Below are positions 52,995-63,623 of a DNA stretch of 64,000 nt, piece by piece. The stretch is from the NCBI GenBank assembly GCA_006386115.1, contig VFIW01000027.1:124001-188000 (forward strand), in the 5' to 3' direction. Numbering within the stretch: the stretch's first letter is position 1; the number at the start of each line of letters is the position of its first letter. Below the pieces are notes generated by a model that was given only the letters and a program-made list of their open reading frames with translations, did no database searches and was not told the origin of the DNA. The position numbers and the translations under genes were made by a program. The stretch comes from Globisporangium splendens. Its lineage: Eukaryota; Oomycota; Peronosporomycetes; Pythiales; Pythiaceae.

Positions 52995-53425
52995 AACGGA
53001 GGACGCATGAAGTTGCCGTGGACGATTTTCGCCGACGATACAGTCTATGCAAGCGAACTGTATTTGCCCTTGAGGTCCATCCCAACCATGTCCATTGTTT
53101 TGACTCCCTCGATGCATTAATTTGAGTCCAGGTTGGTTCTCCGGAAGATATCCAACACATCTTGGCCACGAACTACAACAATTACGTGCGTGGGCAGCGG
53201 TTTATGGACAGCGTCGGCCGGGTGCTTGACGGGACGTATCTTACCCTCAACCACGCGCATACCCGACAACGACGAAATGCTCCGCATCCAACGAAAACCC
53301 GGCATCAAAGTGTTCACGACATCCAGCTTTCGCTTGTTCTCTGAGCGCGTATTTCGCAAATATGCTGCAAGCATCGTCGCGATCGTCAAAGCTAAAGGTG
53401 GCAAGTGCGATATGCACGAAAGCTC
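52995..53425 (+). pseudogene. Cytochrome P450 fragment
   Basis: Remains of exon 2 (GGRMKLPWTIFADDTVY near 52995-53045) and of exon 3 from 53131 (SPEDIQHILATNYNNYVRGQ, then LTLNHAHT) match the two intact P450s. A one-base loss near 53263 shifts the frame, after which PDNDEMLRIQRKPGIKVFTT continues to GGKCDMHES. The remaining two thirds, including the heme loop, are missing. It lies between copy 1 and the inverted copy 2 and is in the same direction as copy 1. Confidence 0.85.
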
Positions 53426-53798
53426 TCACCATGGCCGGAAGATTTCCGTTAAAGATGACGCCTCGTGCGGCTAAGGCGCACTGGCAAACTTACCACCAGA
53501 TTGTCCTAGTGCAGAAAAAGAGGACTCGCTTGCAAAATGCATGACTATTTCTTAATACGGACGTTGGTGGTGAACATGCCCATTGTTCACACCCGTCTCA
53601 AACGGCAACATAAGCTGAAGAACAGCTGATAGTGTGTCGTTGAGACGACTAAACGTCTTTACACGATCAACATACAACTGGATTATCGCGAAATATACCA
53701 TTCAAGCTGGAAGAGAAATTAATACGCACACACAACCTGGAAAATGGAGTTTGAGGCAGCAAGTAAGGACAGAGTAGCTCGTCTTGCAACCTCCTAAA
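53426..53798. other. Spacer downstream of both P450 genes
   Basis: There are 373 bases between the P450 fragment and the 3' end of copy 2. No gene was seen. Confidence 0.4.
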
Positions 53799-55528
53799 TC
53801 AGAAGGCTAGACCAAGGTCGCGAGGCGTCATATGGAGTGGCAACCCGTCTTTCATGGCCAGCGTCGGACCGATGGCGTAAGGACGCCCCGCCACCTGGTG
53901 TCCATCCTGAATCTGTACGTGGAAATGCCGCACCATCACCGCAACAAACATCTTGGTCTCCAGCAGCGCCATGTTCATGCCGATACAGATGCGCGGTCCG
54001 CCAAGAAAGACGGGAAAATCGTAAACACTGGGGCGGGTCTTCATCTCGAGCCATCGCTCCGGACGGAACGTAAGTAGGTCGTCGCCAAAGACGGGGTTGT
54101 GGCGGCCCATGTACCACTGATTGATCATCACGTTGGTGCCACCTGGGATGAACGTGCCGTCGGGGAGATGATCGTCTTCCACGGCTTTCTTGACGCTCGT
54201 CGGCACCGTCGGGTACAGCCGCATGGTCTCGCTCACGACTGCATCGAGATATTTCAGGCTCTTGATATCTTCGTAGGTGAAATTCGTCGTCTTGATGCTT
54301 TGTATCTCATCAAAGAGCTTTTGCTGCACGTCAGGATATTGTGCGAGTGCGTAAAAGGTGCATGTAATCGCTGATGAGGTCGTGTCTTTGCCAGCAAAGA
54401 GAAAACTCAAGAAAATCGAGCGCAATGTGCTCACATCAAGCACAGCGTCGCCCTCTCCAGCGAGTTCCCGCGCTTTCTTAATATACAACGACATGATATC
54501 GGAGCGTTTGGCAATCACGTCGTCACTTTCCCGAAGCCGTTGGGTGAGAATGCCTTCGGCGAGGTCGATCACGATCTTCTCGTTGCGGCGCATCTTGTAC
54601 TCGCTCGGCATGCACCACCACAGGTACCGATAGTAAGGCTTGATCGTCAGTCGCACGGTAATGTACGACAGCACGTAGTCCATCGCGTTGATGAAGGTCA
54701 GTCCGAGCGTCGGGTCGACGTCCTGGAGCGAGACGCCGCACGAGATATCGAAGATCGCCTGCAGCGTGTACTGTGAGCTGGCTCTGTGCATTTCGCACTT
54801 GCCTCCTTGCTCCTGGACAACTTTCACCATCGTCTGCGCGTGTTTGTAGAAGATCTGCTCCGCAAAGACTCGAAAGTTGGTTGTCGTGAACACTTTGACG
54901 CCGACTTTCCGCTGCAGACGCAGCATCTCGCCGTTGTCGGGCGTGTGCGCGTGGTTGAGACCCAGGAAGGACTTGCCAAAGACTTCGCCCACGGCCCGCA
55001 AGAGTTGATCCGAGCGAATGTAGTTGTCGTGGTTCGTGGAGAGCACGTGCTCCACGTCTGCAGGTGACGAAATCTAGGCATATAACCACACAGATCATGC
55101 ACGTGTACTTATGAAACTCGAGCGACCGCAGGCGAAGCAACACTAGAGCCATACTTACAACGACCAAGCCATCGCTGAAGATGCTCCAGGGTGTTTTCAG
55201 GCGTCCTCCGTGCTGCTCAATCAGCTCTTCCTACATTCTCGCACACCGCATTGTGTGTCAAAGTCGGTTATGTTAACGACCATCACACCACTAGAGCAAA
55301 ACGCACCATAAATTCGAGCATGCGTTTGGAATTCTTAATGAGCGCTGGCAAAATGCCCAGCAGGGGGACACCCCTGGGACCGGGGATCGGCTCAAGCGCG
55401 CGCGCGATCTTCAGTTTGCGCCGCAGCACGCGCACCGCCGTCACGACGACGCTCGAGAGCGCGATCGCGAGCAGCGCGTACACGATCTGCGCAGGCGCTG
55501 GTGGATGCTCCGTCCACGAATCCATCAT
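53799..55528 (-). CDS. Cytochrome P450 monooxygenase, copy 2
   Basis: Exons are 55528-55307, 55230-55159 and 55073-53799, giving 522 aa. The membrane anchor (QIVYALLAIALSSVVVTAVR) and hinge (PIPGPRGVPLLGILPA) are followed by the I-helix FAGKDTTSSAITC, ETMRLYP, and the heme loop FLGGPRICIGMNMA with Cys461. The acceptor at 55074 was chosen because it gives ISSPADVEHVLSTNHD, aligned to VTTPENVQHILVTNHS of copy 1. The two copies are convergent and closely similar throughout, so they arose by duplication with inversion. Same likely role as copy 1. Confidence 0.95.
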
Positions 55529-55949
55529 CGGCTTCTCGTGTTGAACTTTTCTTACCAAGTGCGCTTTGTGGGATCTTTTTGGTTTGATCATGCGGTCTAC
55601 TGTCTCTTCTGTGCGACGATGGCGAAAGATTTAGGCCGTGTTCGCGCGTCCAAAATCCAACAACTCGTCTTTTTTCGCAAGGCGACGACAGAGTGCAGGC
55701 TGGTCGAGAAAACGACGTTTCGAAAAACCAAATGATGCCTACCTGTTACACGATGCGATCGGAGTTGCGTACACTATCGAAAAGAGGGCAATTTCAGCTT
55801 CAAAATGATGCTTTCAGCGTCTCCAGAAAAATATCTGCAAACGGTATGGCTGTAAATTGTGAAGGTTTCCGTTAGTCAAGATTGCAAAAAAGAAATGTTC
55901 AGGATCAAAGCAGTAATGCGCCAAGTATTGTTGCTGTGCGCTGGTTTTC
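55529..55949. other. Upstream region of P450 copy 2
   Basis: About 420 bases with no supported gene between the P450 promoter and the copia relic. Confidence 0.4.
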
Positions 55950-56545
55950 ATTTCCTAGTGTCTGCAAAATTTGCAGACGCTGTCGAACTTTTGCGAAACC
56001 AGTGGAGGAACCAGAACCGGATCGATATGCGGCCACCGTTGTGCGCTTCTATGATACGCACCATCGCATCATATTCCGACGGAAGACTCCCCAAAAGTAT
56101 CAAGCGTCTCGTCTTCGGACAACTTGTCGCCAACAGCACACAGACGCAAACTCATATCATCAAACTGGAGGATGTGTTCCATGAGATTCTCGCCTGCACC
56201 CATCGAGAACTCATGTAGTTGCTTATGCAGCTGAACTCGATTGTGCAGATTTTGCTTGGCGAAAAACGCGCGGAGGATCTCCCATGTTTCAAGTGCAGAA
56301 CTCGCTTCACGGATCGCAGATTGGTAGATAGGACTCAACAACTTCGCCAACTCAGCCAGCACCTTGACATCGGTGGCTTTCTACTCTGTGGTCTCACGCT
56401 TCATTACACCGTCTGGGTTCACAAAGACATGGTCGAGTAGTTCCTTTCTCACCAACGCCATGCGGGTGTTGAACTCCCATAGGAAGTAGTTGGTGTCGTT
56501 GAGGATTTCGTTTGGGTTAGACGCGTTTGGGTTCACAACCTGTAA
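55950..56545 (-). mobile_element. Ty1/copia gag relic
   Basis: Read on the minus strand, fragments in order are NDTNYFLWEFNTRMALVRKE, LLDHVFVNPDGVMKRETTE, an in-frame TAG, and LAELAKLLSPIYQSAIREAS. They continue with LETWEILRAFFAKQNLHN, VQLHKQLHEFSMGAGENLME and, after a frame change, LILLGSLPSEYDAMVRIIEA. This is the gag (UBN2-type) segment of a Ty1/copia retrotransposon. Protease, integrase and reverse transcriptase were not found, and no LTRs were recognised, so it is a dead fragment. Confidence 0.8.
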
Positions 56546-57306
56546 CAAAGCGGCTGGATGCGGTCTTCGATGCAATGCAAAATGGAAAGTGAATTCAAAT
56601 GCACATGCAACAGAGTGGCCTGCGTCACTACAACATGCATCCTCATCCTTTGCCATTCTAGAACGAGCTTCGAGACAGCTCCATGACCAATATTCTAGTG
56701 CAGCAAGTTGAACACTGCAGTGCGACACCTCAACAGAGGTCACTCCCAACAGTGACGCTCTGATATCTATTGGACTCCCAAAACCTCCAACATGTGTGAA
56801 CTGCTCTTCTCTCAATGTGAGCTTACACTGACTCCGCTGCTTGGTCATGTGTCACCTGCAAGCTTTGAGATGCTGACATTTCTGCGTGCGAACAAAGTGT
56901 ATGTGGAATGCAGCGTCTCTAACTAACTGATGTAGATGCAGATGTGAATGATCTGGAGTGACGGAGCATCTCAGAAGTTGGTCATGTGTTCCGGTGCGTT
57001 AGATGGCGCTCAATGTTGCTACCGCACATCTCGAACCGAACGTGACTCTGGGGCGACGCAGCAAATACGTGAGTCTGCATTCGCTTTGCTTTTCTGCTCT
57101 TCCCACCAAAGGGCTTTTACGACACAACACACGGCGGCGCATTCATGCCATCAGTAACAACCGACAACCAGAAAGCCTAGCAGCTTTTACAATGGAGCCA
57201 CTTTGGACGAAAATGATACTCGGTCGTTGTTCAAATTGTGCCCAAACGGCGATTTCGGAGTGTTATCGGATGACAAATTCATAGTGGTGTGGTGTCTTGT
57301 GTTTTC
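56546..57306. other. Non-genic stretch beside the copia relic
   Basis: About 760 bases with short unsupported frames. It may include more retroelement remains and the 3' end of the Qc-SNARE gene. Confidence 0.4.
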
Positions 57307-57829
57307 TTAAATTACGAGCACCACGATGAGCGCGACTGCAAGTAGGCAGATGATCACGTAGTAGATGCAGAGCTGCATAGTCGTTCATCATTATCGTCAA
57401 ACGCAAGCGCTCAGCTCGGTTAGTACCCTCATCGTTATACAGCAGCCAACTGGCGCATGCGAATGTATGGAATAAACGTACGTGTCGCTGCTTCTTGACG
57501 ACTTTCTTCGCGGCCTGGGTCTGCTGCTGCACGACCGCATCCGTGTCGCTGACCTGGATCGAAATGTGGTCGAGCATCTCGTTCTGCTGCACTACTTCCT
57601 CATTTGTCGCGATCGCCTGGTGCCTCAAGCGCTTCACGCCCGTGTGGATCGCATCCAATTGCAGTTCCTGAAAGGTACACAAACACGACAAGCGCGGCAG
57701 ATTTAGCGAAAGTAGCAGAAGCTGTGTAACGCGCCTAAGTACCTGATCTTGCGTGGCTTTGGCTATTCGGTCGTGGATGCGTGGCGTCGACGCATCTTCG
57801 TAGTCGCTCTGGTGCTCGTCAGGCTCCAT
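57307..57829 (-). CDS. Short Qc-type SNARE (112 aa)
   Basis: Exons are 57829-57743, 57667-57482 and 57372-57307, all phase 0. Exon 2 is one SNARE motif (ELQLDAIHTGVKRLRHQAIA, NEEVVQQNEMLDHISIQVSD, TDAVVQQQTQAAKKV) with a central Gln. Exon 3 is a complete C-terminal membrane anchor (YYVIICLLAVALIVVLVI) with no luminal tail. The hydrophobic pattern is closest to Qc-SNAREs such as syntaxin 6/8 and SYP5, but the N-terminal regulatory domain is reduced to 30 polar residues, as in Bet1. It should act in intracellular vesicle fusion. Assignment between Qc subtypes is uncertain. Confidence 0.75.
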
Positions 57830-58080
57830 TTTGTCTCTCTGGTGCTTTCCCCAAGTGACGACAATGCTGCTGCCGAAGACACAGCAGCTCGCTTCTCCTT
57901 TTTTTGTCCTAGCGACCTGGTCGCTATCTTGTCCCAGCCGCTCCCTTTCCCCATTTATCAAACGAAAACTATTTTCAGATGCATAGGACTCCGAAAAAAG
58001 ATACTGGAAAAATGCAAAAGAGGTCTATAATATCGATATGTGGGCTGCTTGGCCGCAAAGAATGGTGAAAATGCAGCGAT

Positions 58081-59265
58081 TTACTTGTCTGCGGTGTCAC
58101 TTGACGACGTGTTCATGTACTTTTTCAATGGCGCGATCGGCAGCGGCGGCGCGAGGCTGCCGTTTTCCTCCTGGGACGCATTGCGCGACGTCTTGACTTT
58201 GTGGAAGAGGTTGCGCGGCTTCGGGATCAGCAACAGCGCGCTCACTTTGCCCTTGAACAACTTGATGGTGCGCAGCGACTGGCGGCTGAGACTGTCCCAA
58301 ACGCGCACCACGCCGTTCTCATCGCCCGTGAACAGGAATCCACCGCATTCGCTGACTTGCATCGTCGTAACCGACACTTCGTGGCCTTCAAAAGCATCCG
58401 GGAGCAGCGCGTCTGGTCCCCATGGCGACGCCGAGGACGCAGACGCACCACTGCCACGGCTGGAGCTAAGGATACGCGCAGCCGCCGCCGTGACGGAACT
58501 AGCTGCGGCATTCAGGTCCAACGCGTAGATCTTGCCGTTGCCGCAGCCCATAAACAGTCGGTGCTCCATCGGATCGGCGACGCACACGTTCACGAACGAC
58601 GGACACGTCACGCTGAACAGGCATTGCGGCGAGTTGAGGCTCCAGATCTTGCACGTGCGGTCGAGCGACGACGTGTAGATCCGGCCATCGACGCCGCCGT
58701 GGCTCACGTGGATGCTCGTCACGGGCAGCACGTGGTCGGTCCAGGACACGACGGGCGTGAGACCCTGCTGGAAGCTCGAGGTCACATCCGGCTCGTCCAG
58801 GATGTCCATGAGGCGCCACACGTGCACGACGGCGTCGTCGCCGGCCGTGATCACATGCGAGTCGTCCGACGTGAGCGCAATCGTCGACACGCTCTTGTAG
58901 TGTGCGTCCCAGACCATCACGAGTTCGCCCGTTTTCACGTCCCACACGTACACTTTGCCCGACTGCGCACCGGCGAACAGGAAGTTGCCGCACTGCGTGA
59001 CGCACGTCGGCCCCATCTTCTCGGCCGTGTGGCACTTCCACACGGGCATGTCCTTGGACCACACCCAGATGTGCGCCGCGAGCTTGTTGTCCTGCATGGC
59101 GACGAGGTGGTCGGTGCGCGGCAGCACCTGCACGCCGAAGCGCGACGTGCGACCGTTCTTGAAGCAGTAGAGCTGCCCGCCCGTGGACGCATCGGCCACG
59201 TACAGTTCGTTCTCCTGGCACGAGCCGAAGAGCAGCACCTGATCCGCGAGCGCAGCGGCAGCCAT
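58081..59265 (-). CDS. IPI3: WD40 pre-rRNA processing protein IPI3/WDR18-like
   Basis: An intronless 394-aa protein starts MAAAALADQVLLFGSCQENE. Repeats typical of WD40 propellers are seen: NKLAAHIWVWSKDMPVWKCH, GNFLFAGAQSGKVYVWDVKT, DSHVITAGDDAVVHVWRLMD, GRIYTSSLDRTCKIWSL, HRLFMGCGNGKIYALDL and GGFLFTGDENGVVRVWDSLS. The combination of the early AAHIWVW repeat, the HVWRL repeat and the CLFSVTCPS strand matches Ipi3/WDR18, a Rix1-complex subunit needed for 60S ribosome maturation. The upstream in-frame region has no ATG. Head-to-head with TAN1. Confidence 0.85.
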   Translation of the reverse strand: MAAAALADQVLLFGSCQENELYVADASTGGQLYCFKNGRTSRFGVQVLPRTDHLVAMQDNKLAAHIWVWSKDMPVWKCHTAEKMGPTCVTQCGNFLFAGAQSGKVYVWDVKTGELVMVWDAHYKSVSTIALTSDDSHVITAGDDAVVHVWRLMDILDEPDVTSSFQQGLTPVVSWTDHVLPVTSIHVSHGGVDGRIYTSSLDRTCKIWSLNSPQCLFSVTCPSFVNVCVADPMEHRLFMGCGNGKIYALDLNAAASSVTAAAARILSSSRGSGASASSASPWGPDALLPDAFEGHEVSVTTMQVSECGGFLFTGDENGVVRVWDSLSRQSLRTIKLFKGKVSALLLIPKPRNLFHKVKTSRNASQEENGSLAPPLPIAPLKKYMNTSSSDTADK

Positions 59266-59467
59266 CGCAGATCGTCGATTCCGTTGGAACTCTGGCGCCA
59301 ACGTGCAATGGCCCTCAAATGAATGCCCTTTTGTCCCCAACCAACACTTTCCAATCCATAAACGTCGCTGATTGGCTGTAAAATGAAGTTAGTGTCGTTT
59401 TGATTGGCTGAAGTAGGTTTTGGGGTGGCGAAACGGAGCAAATGGAGCTCATTTGGATAGAACGAGA
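59266..59467. promoter_or_regulatory. Bidirectional promoter between IPI3-like and TAN1
   Basis: Only 202 bases separate the two start codons. A GCTCATTTGG element about 20 bases before the TAN1 start resembles the oomycete initiator (TCATTYY). Co-expression of the two RNA-maturation genes is inferred from the layout. Confidence 0.5.
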
Positions 59468-60766
59468 ATGGCGGGCGAAGCGAGCGGTGGCAAGCGCAAG
59501 AAGCAGTGGAAGTCCGACGGCCAGGACGCCAGCGTGAGTGTTTAACGAGTGTGCTGGTGACTACACGCTTTGGTGCTGACGTCTGCTGCTGTTGTTACGT
59601 ACCAGAAACGCTACAAGGGCGTGCTGAGCTCGGCGTCGTCGGCGAAAGGCTCGGGTGGCGTCCTCGTGACGTGCGACAAGACCAAGGAGCGCCAGAGCGT
59701 GCGCGACGCGCTCAACATTTTGAACGAGGCCGCGGACAAGTTCTTCCCATCTACCAAGCAGGAAGACGATGGCGACGACGACGAGGAGGATGAGGAGGAC
59801 GACGCACCGGTGTCAGCGACGACGGTGCAGCAGAAGCTCCAGGACGAGATCAATGCGCTGAAATCCGACGCCAAGAATCGGAAAACCGGCCGCTTTACGG
59901 CTCTTGACACGGTAAATATGCATGTGATTTTGCGATAGCAACGTTGGTTCTGTGAATATAGCCGATGGTGGGGAAATGTTGTCATTAGGGCGTGAAAGGC
60001 GTGATCTTGATCCAGATCCTCGACAAGGAGATCTCGGCGATCGCGCTGATCACCAAGATCTTCGAGGAAGTGGAGGCGACCAAGGAATTTGCGTCGCGCT
60101 TCATCAACCGCATGATCCCGCTCGAGAAGCTGGGCCACGCCACCAAGGATGACATCATTGAACTGGCCAAGCCGATGGTCGAAGCGCACTTGAAGGAGTA
60201 CCAGGACGAGCAGAAAAAGCTGCATGGCGACGGCGCGGAGGTCGCGCCACTCGAGGTAAAGTTGACAGACGTTGTCTGCGTTGTAAGCCCGTGTGAGTTT
60301 ATGATGCTAACCGCTTCCGAATGTCGATTGTTTGCAGTACGCCGTGGAGATCAAGCGCCGCAACTGCACCCACTTGAACTCGATGGAGGTGATCAATGGT
60401 CTGGCGGCGCTCGTTGGTCCCGAACAGAAAGTGAACCTCACGGCACCAAAGTCGATCATTCTTGTCGAAGTGTTCCGCGTAGGTGGTCTTTACTCTCAGA
60501 TATTGCCCAACAGTGTATTATGGACTGATGAATTCTCGTTATTGCAGAGCACGTGTGGTGTGAGCGTCGTGACCAAGTTCCACGAGTACAAGAAGTACAA
60601 CGTGCGCTCCATATTGGATCCGCCAGTGAAGGGCCTCGTGGACCAGCGACTCAAGTTCTCCAAGAAGAAGGACGAGAAGGACACCGACAAGGAACAGGAT
60701 GGTGATGCCGCCAAGGACGCGGAGAATGAAGACGACAAGGGTGCGGAGACGGTCAAAGAAGAATAG
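59468..60766 (+). CDS. TAN1: TAN1/THUMPD1-type tRNA acetylation adaptor
   Basis: Five exons, 59468-59533, 59606-59911, 59989-60255, 60338-60478 and 60548-60766, all phase 0, give 332 aa. A Lys-rich start (GGKRKKQWKS) is followed by KGVLVTCDK-type sequence (GGVLVTCDKTKERQSVRDAL). The THUMP domain spans exons 3-5 (GVKGVILIQILDKEISAIAL, FINRMIPLEKLGHATKDDII, TCGVSVVTKFHEYKKYNVRS). The acidic loop and the Lys/Glu-rich tail are ordinary for the family. TAN1 brings the acetyltransferase Kre33/NAT10 to tRNA for ac4C12 formation. Confidence 0.92.
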
Positions 60767-61790
60767 AGTTTGATAGGCAACTTTAGTTTCTCTTTAAACG
60801 AAATGGTTACACAAGTTCGTAAAGCTTTGAGGAAGAATTGCGTCTAGTTTCCATTAATGTTTGTGATAAGAAGTTTGGCATGACTAATCTAGAATCAAAC
60901 TACGATGTCTTAGTGAAATGGCGTGCTCCGGACGATGAATCAGAATCAAATTGCTAATCACGAGTGATCATAAAATGTAGATAAGGAATAGAATTTTGCT
61001 GACCATCACCTCCATCGTCCAATAGCAAATATGCAAACGTACAAAAGTCATCGAGGCAACACCCTCCAGCACGAGACAAAGCTCCCCCAATCATGCAAAC
61101 AACGCTGCTTCCTGTGTGCCGTTGCCTCTCCATTTGTTGAACAGCCCTGTCGCCGAGTGCCACTGCCAAATGAGTGTCGTCGAGATGAATCGGATTGAAA
61201 GTTGTCCGTTTCACGTATCTTCAGAAAATGTAGATAAGGATATTTTGGTTGATCGTCACTTTCACTCTTCGAACACTCATTCGGCAGCAGCGCTCTCGCG
61301 AATCTGGACGATAAGAGGACAGCACGCACACGAACATTCCTGTATATCTGCATGATCCGGGGAGCAATGTTGACTAGCTGGACGGGTGGCCGAAACACGA
61401 GATCGGAAGAATTGGAAGAACACACACGCGGCCATTTGATTTGAAGGAAGGCGAGCTTTTTTCTTTGTCTCCAGAGTTGTTACTAAACCGAGCTGCAACC
61501 AAAGAAAAAGTTGGAATTCCCACTCCACTCACGCGAAGAACAAATTCCATCGACTTCCATTCAAACTTTTCCCAAGAAACCAGGGGGGCGTCCGAAGGCG
61601 AGTCAACACACACGGCCGGTCCCCTCATCACGACTCCAACCTACTCCGAAAGAAGAGATAATTCACTCGATCATGCGCGCTGCCAATGGCAGCTGTACAT
61701 ACTGTAGTCGAGCGCTTATTCGTCCTGCTTGCCATTAACAATTGGGCACACGTTAGCCATCCATCGAGACGCTGTGCATGTACCAACTGT
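60767..61790. other. 1 kb convergent spacer with a duplicated segment
   Basis: This lies between the TAN1 and RPL29 3' ends. A segment starting AAAATGTAGATAAGGA occurs twice (about 60972-61010 and 61224-61262) in the same direction. Read on the minus strand both encode PYLHF-containing peptides, which suggests an old coding duplication or element. No gene is supported. Confidence 0.45.
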
Positions 61791-62101
61791 TCAGCAGCTG
61801 CGCACCTTCTTGGACTTGTTTTCGTTCTTCTTGTTGAACTTCTTGGCGAAACGCTGGTTTCTCAAGAACTTTGGGTCCAACTATAGATACAAAAGCACAG
61901 CCATGTCCCCATTAGTGTCATCGATCAGCATCGTCATCGTAGCTCTTCGCAATGCGCAGCTCCTGGCGCCGTTTCTGCGTAATATAGAGAGAAACGTACA
62001 CCACGGGTGGAGTGGTAACGGTGGTTCTTTGGCTTCTTGATGCCATTCTTGTGGGCCTTGACCGTGTTGTTGCGAGCGGTGTGGTTTTTCTGCTTGACCA
62101 T
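61791..62101 (-). CDS. RPL29: 60S ribosomal protein L29 (eL29)
   Basis: Exons are 62101-62000 and 61880-61791, giving 63 aa. The start [20 protein letters not shown], then [14 protein letters not shown], and exon 2 [20 protein letters not shown] match eL29 (KNHT..N..KAHRNGIKKP; DPKFLRN.RFAKK.NKK). The short length is that of fungal and plant forms, which lack the animal C-terminal extension. It is a basic structural protein of the large ribosomal subunit. The intron falls at the usual place between the two conserved blocks. Confidence 0.96.
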
Positions 62102-62631
62102 TTTGACGTTGGCTGGTTTTCTTGTGGGAAGAGCACGAAAGTAAACGCGGGCATCGCTGCGTGCTGTCCAAGACAGCGGCCATCCGCTGATGGCGCGAAA
62201 AACCTCACTCCAAACCATTGGCTCGCAGACTCTCGCATACAAAAACGCTGTAGTGTAGCTGCACACCATCACGCGTCTATTGGGAGCGAATAAAACCTCG
62301 CTCCAGGTGACTCTCTCAATGTGATGTGCGCCACGCTGTTTATGTTACCACATAATGTAGGGTGAAGAGCCTCGATTAGCACTAGTACAAAGTGTGTCAC
62401 GCTAATTTTCTCTAATTGAGTACTTAGGTGGGCCACACTAAGTATGTCGATTGAGGGGTTACAAAATTGGGTATAAAACCTCGCCTTGGGGTTATAAAAC
62501 CTTGTTGGTGGGAAGGAAAAGGGGGAGGTTACGCTCGCCTGCGTTTCCCCCCTCCGCTCGGATCTGGGCACGCGGCGGCACATTACACGACCAAGAAGCA
62601 GCCGACAACCGACGCAAGACAGCAGCAGACG
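62102..62631. promoter_or_regulatory. Divergent region between RPL29 and clathrin light chain
   Basis: There are 530 bases. It is AT-rich from 62330 to 62440 and then G-rich (62500-62530). No ORF is supported. Shared promoter DNA is inferred from layout. Confidence 0.4.
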
Positions 62632-63623
62632 ATGGATCCTTTCGGCGACAGCAACGGCAACGACACGGACCTGAGCTCCTTCCAGGCGCCCGCGGATGCC
62701 TCCGCCTACGCTAACGAGTGCGTTTTTGTGTTTCTCTCTTTCGCGCTGCGTGTGGCATGATGGATCTTCTCTTACGAACTTGAAGAGCTGCGCCAACTTG
62801 GACATCAGCGTTTCTTTATTGTGCTAACGCTTGTTTTGCTTTGCTTTTTTTGTATGATGACGCAGCTTCTATGAGGTCGATTCGGGTGAGGCCACGGCGA
62901 CGGACGCGTTTGGATACACGACGGAGACGACCACGACTACCACGGAGCAAGACTTCAACGCGTCGTACGGCGAAACCACTACCTTCCAGCAGGAAACCTA
63001 CACGACGTACTCGGAGAATGTAGTGCAGTCGGGCTCGCGCACTTCGTCCTTCGGGCAGTTCGGCGCACAGATTCCAGTTATTGAAGAAGAGAACGAATTG
63101 ACGTGCGTAGCAATGTGATGCACTTGCCTTTTGATTGAAGTTGGCGTTTGGCTCAACCTATTGTTTTGTTTTGTTTTGTTTTTGTGACTGTAACAGCAAA
63201 TTCATGCGCGAGTACGAACAAAAGATTGCCGAAAAGGCGGTTGAGCAAGAAAAGGTCGCGGTCGAATCCAAGGAGAAGGCCAAGCAGGATATGGAGAAGT
63301 TCGCTGCCGAACGCTCGCGCATTAAGGAATCCAAGCAGCAGGCGAACCGCGTGCACGAGCAAGCCACGCTCGAGAAGCTCGCGGCCGACTTGGAAAGCGA
63401 GAACCCATGGGAGCGCGTGGTCAGTTTGGTCGAGTTGGAAGCGAACCGAAAGCAGAAGCTGGCGGCACTAAACGCGAAGAAGGATGCGAAGAACAAAGAA
63501 ACAGAGGCGCCAAAGGCGGCCAAGAAGGACGAGGAAGAGGAGGATGTGAGCCGAATGCGCCAACTGTTTGTGCAGCTCAAGGCCGAGCCGCTGGACAAGA
63601 CCCGCGCTATCGCATCGCATTAA
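62632..63623 (+). CDS. CLC: Clathrin light chain
   Basis: Exons are 62632-62717, 62866-63102 and 63197-63623, giving 249 aa with the phase kept at both joins. The N-terminus is acidic, Thr-rich and disordered (MDPFGDSNGN...; TTETTTTTTEQDF). The central helix begins KFMREYEQKIAEKAVEQEKV and continues as a long charged coiled coil. The C-terminal part NPWERVVSLVEL then EEDVSRMRQLFVQLKAEPL matches the light-chain end (SDWERV...KDVSRMRSVLISLKQAPL in animals). It binds the clathrin heavy-chain hub in coated-vesicle formation. A TTTTG pentanucleotide run lies in intron 2. Confidence 0.9.
63162..63185 (+). repeat. Pentanucleotide (TTTTG)n run in an intron
   Basis: Four to five TTTTG units lie in the second intron of the clathrin light-chain gene, just before its acceptor. 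Confidence 0.85.

Noticed and set aside
58201..59322. 373-aa plus-strand frame opposite IPI3
   Set aside because: It is antisense of the WD40 gene and is dominated by Arg and His without any domain.
61373..61631. 85-aa minus-strand frame downstream of RPL29
   Set aside because: It has no family, no conserved pattern and no splice links. The region is better read as a 3' spacer with a degenerate duplication.
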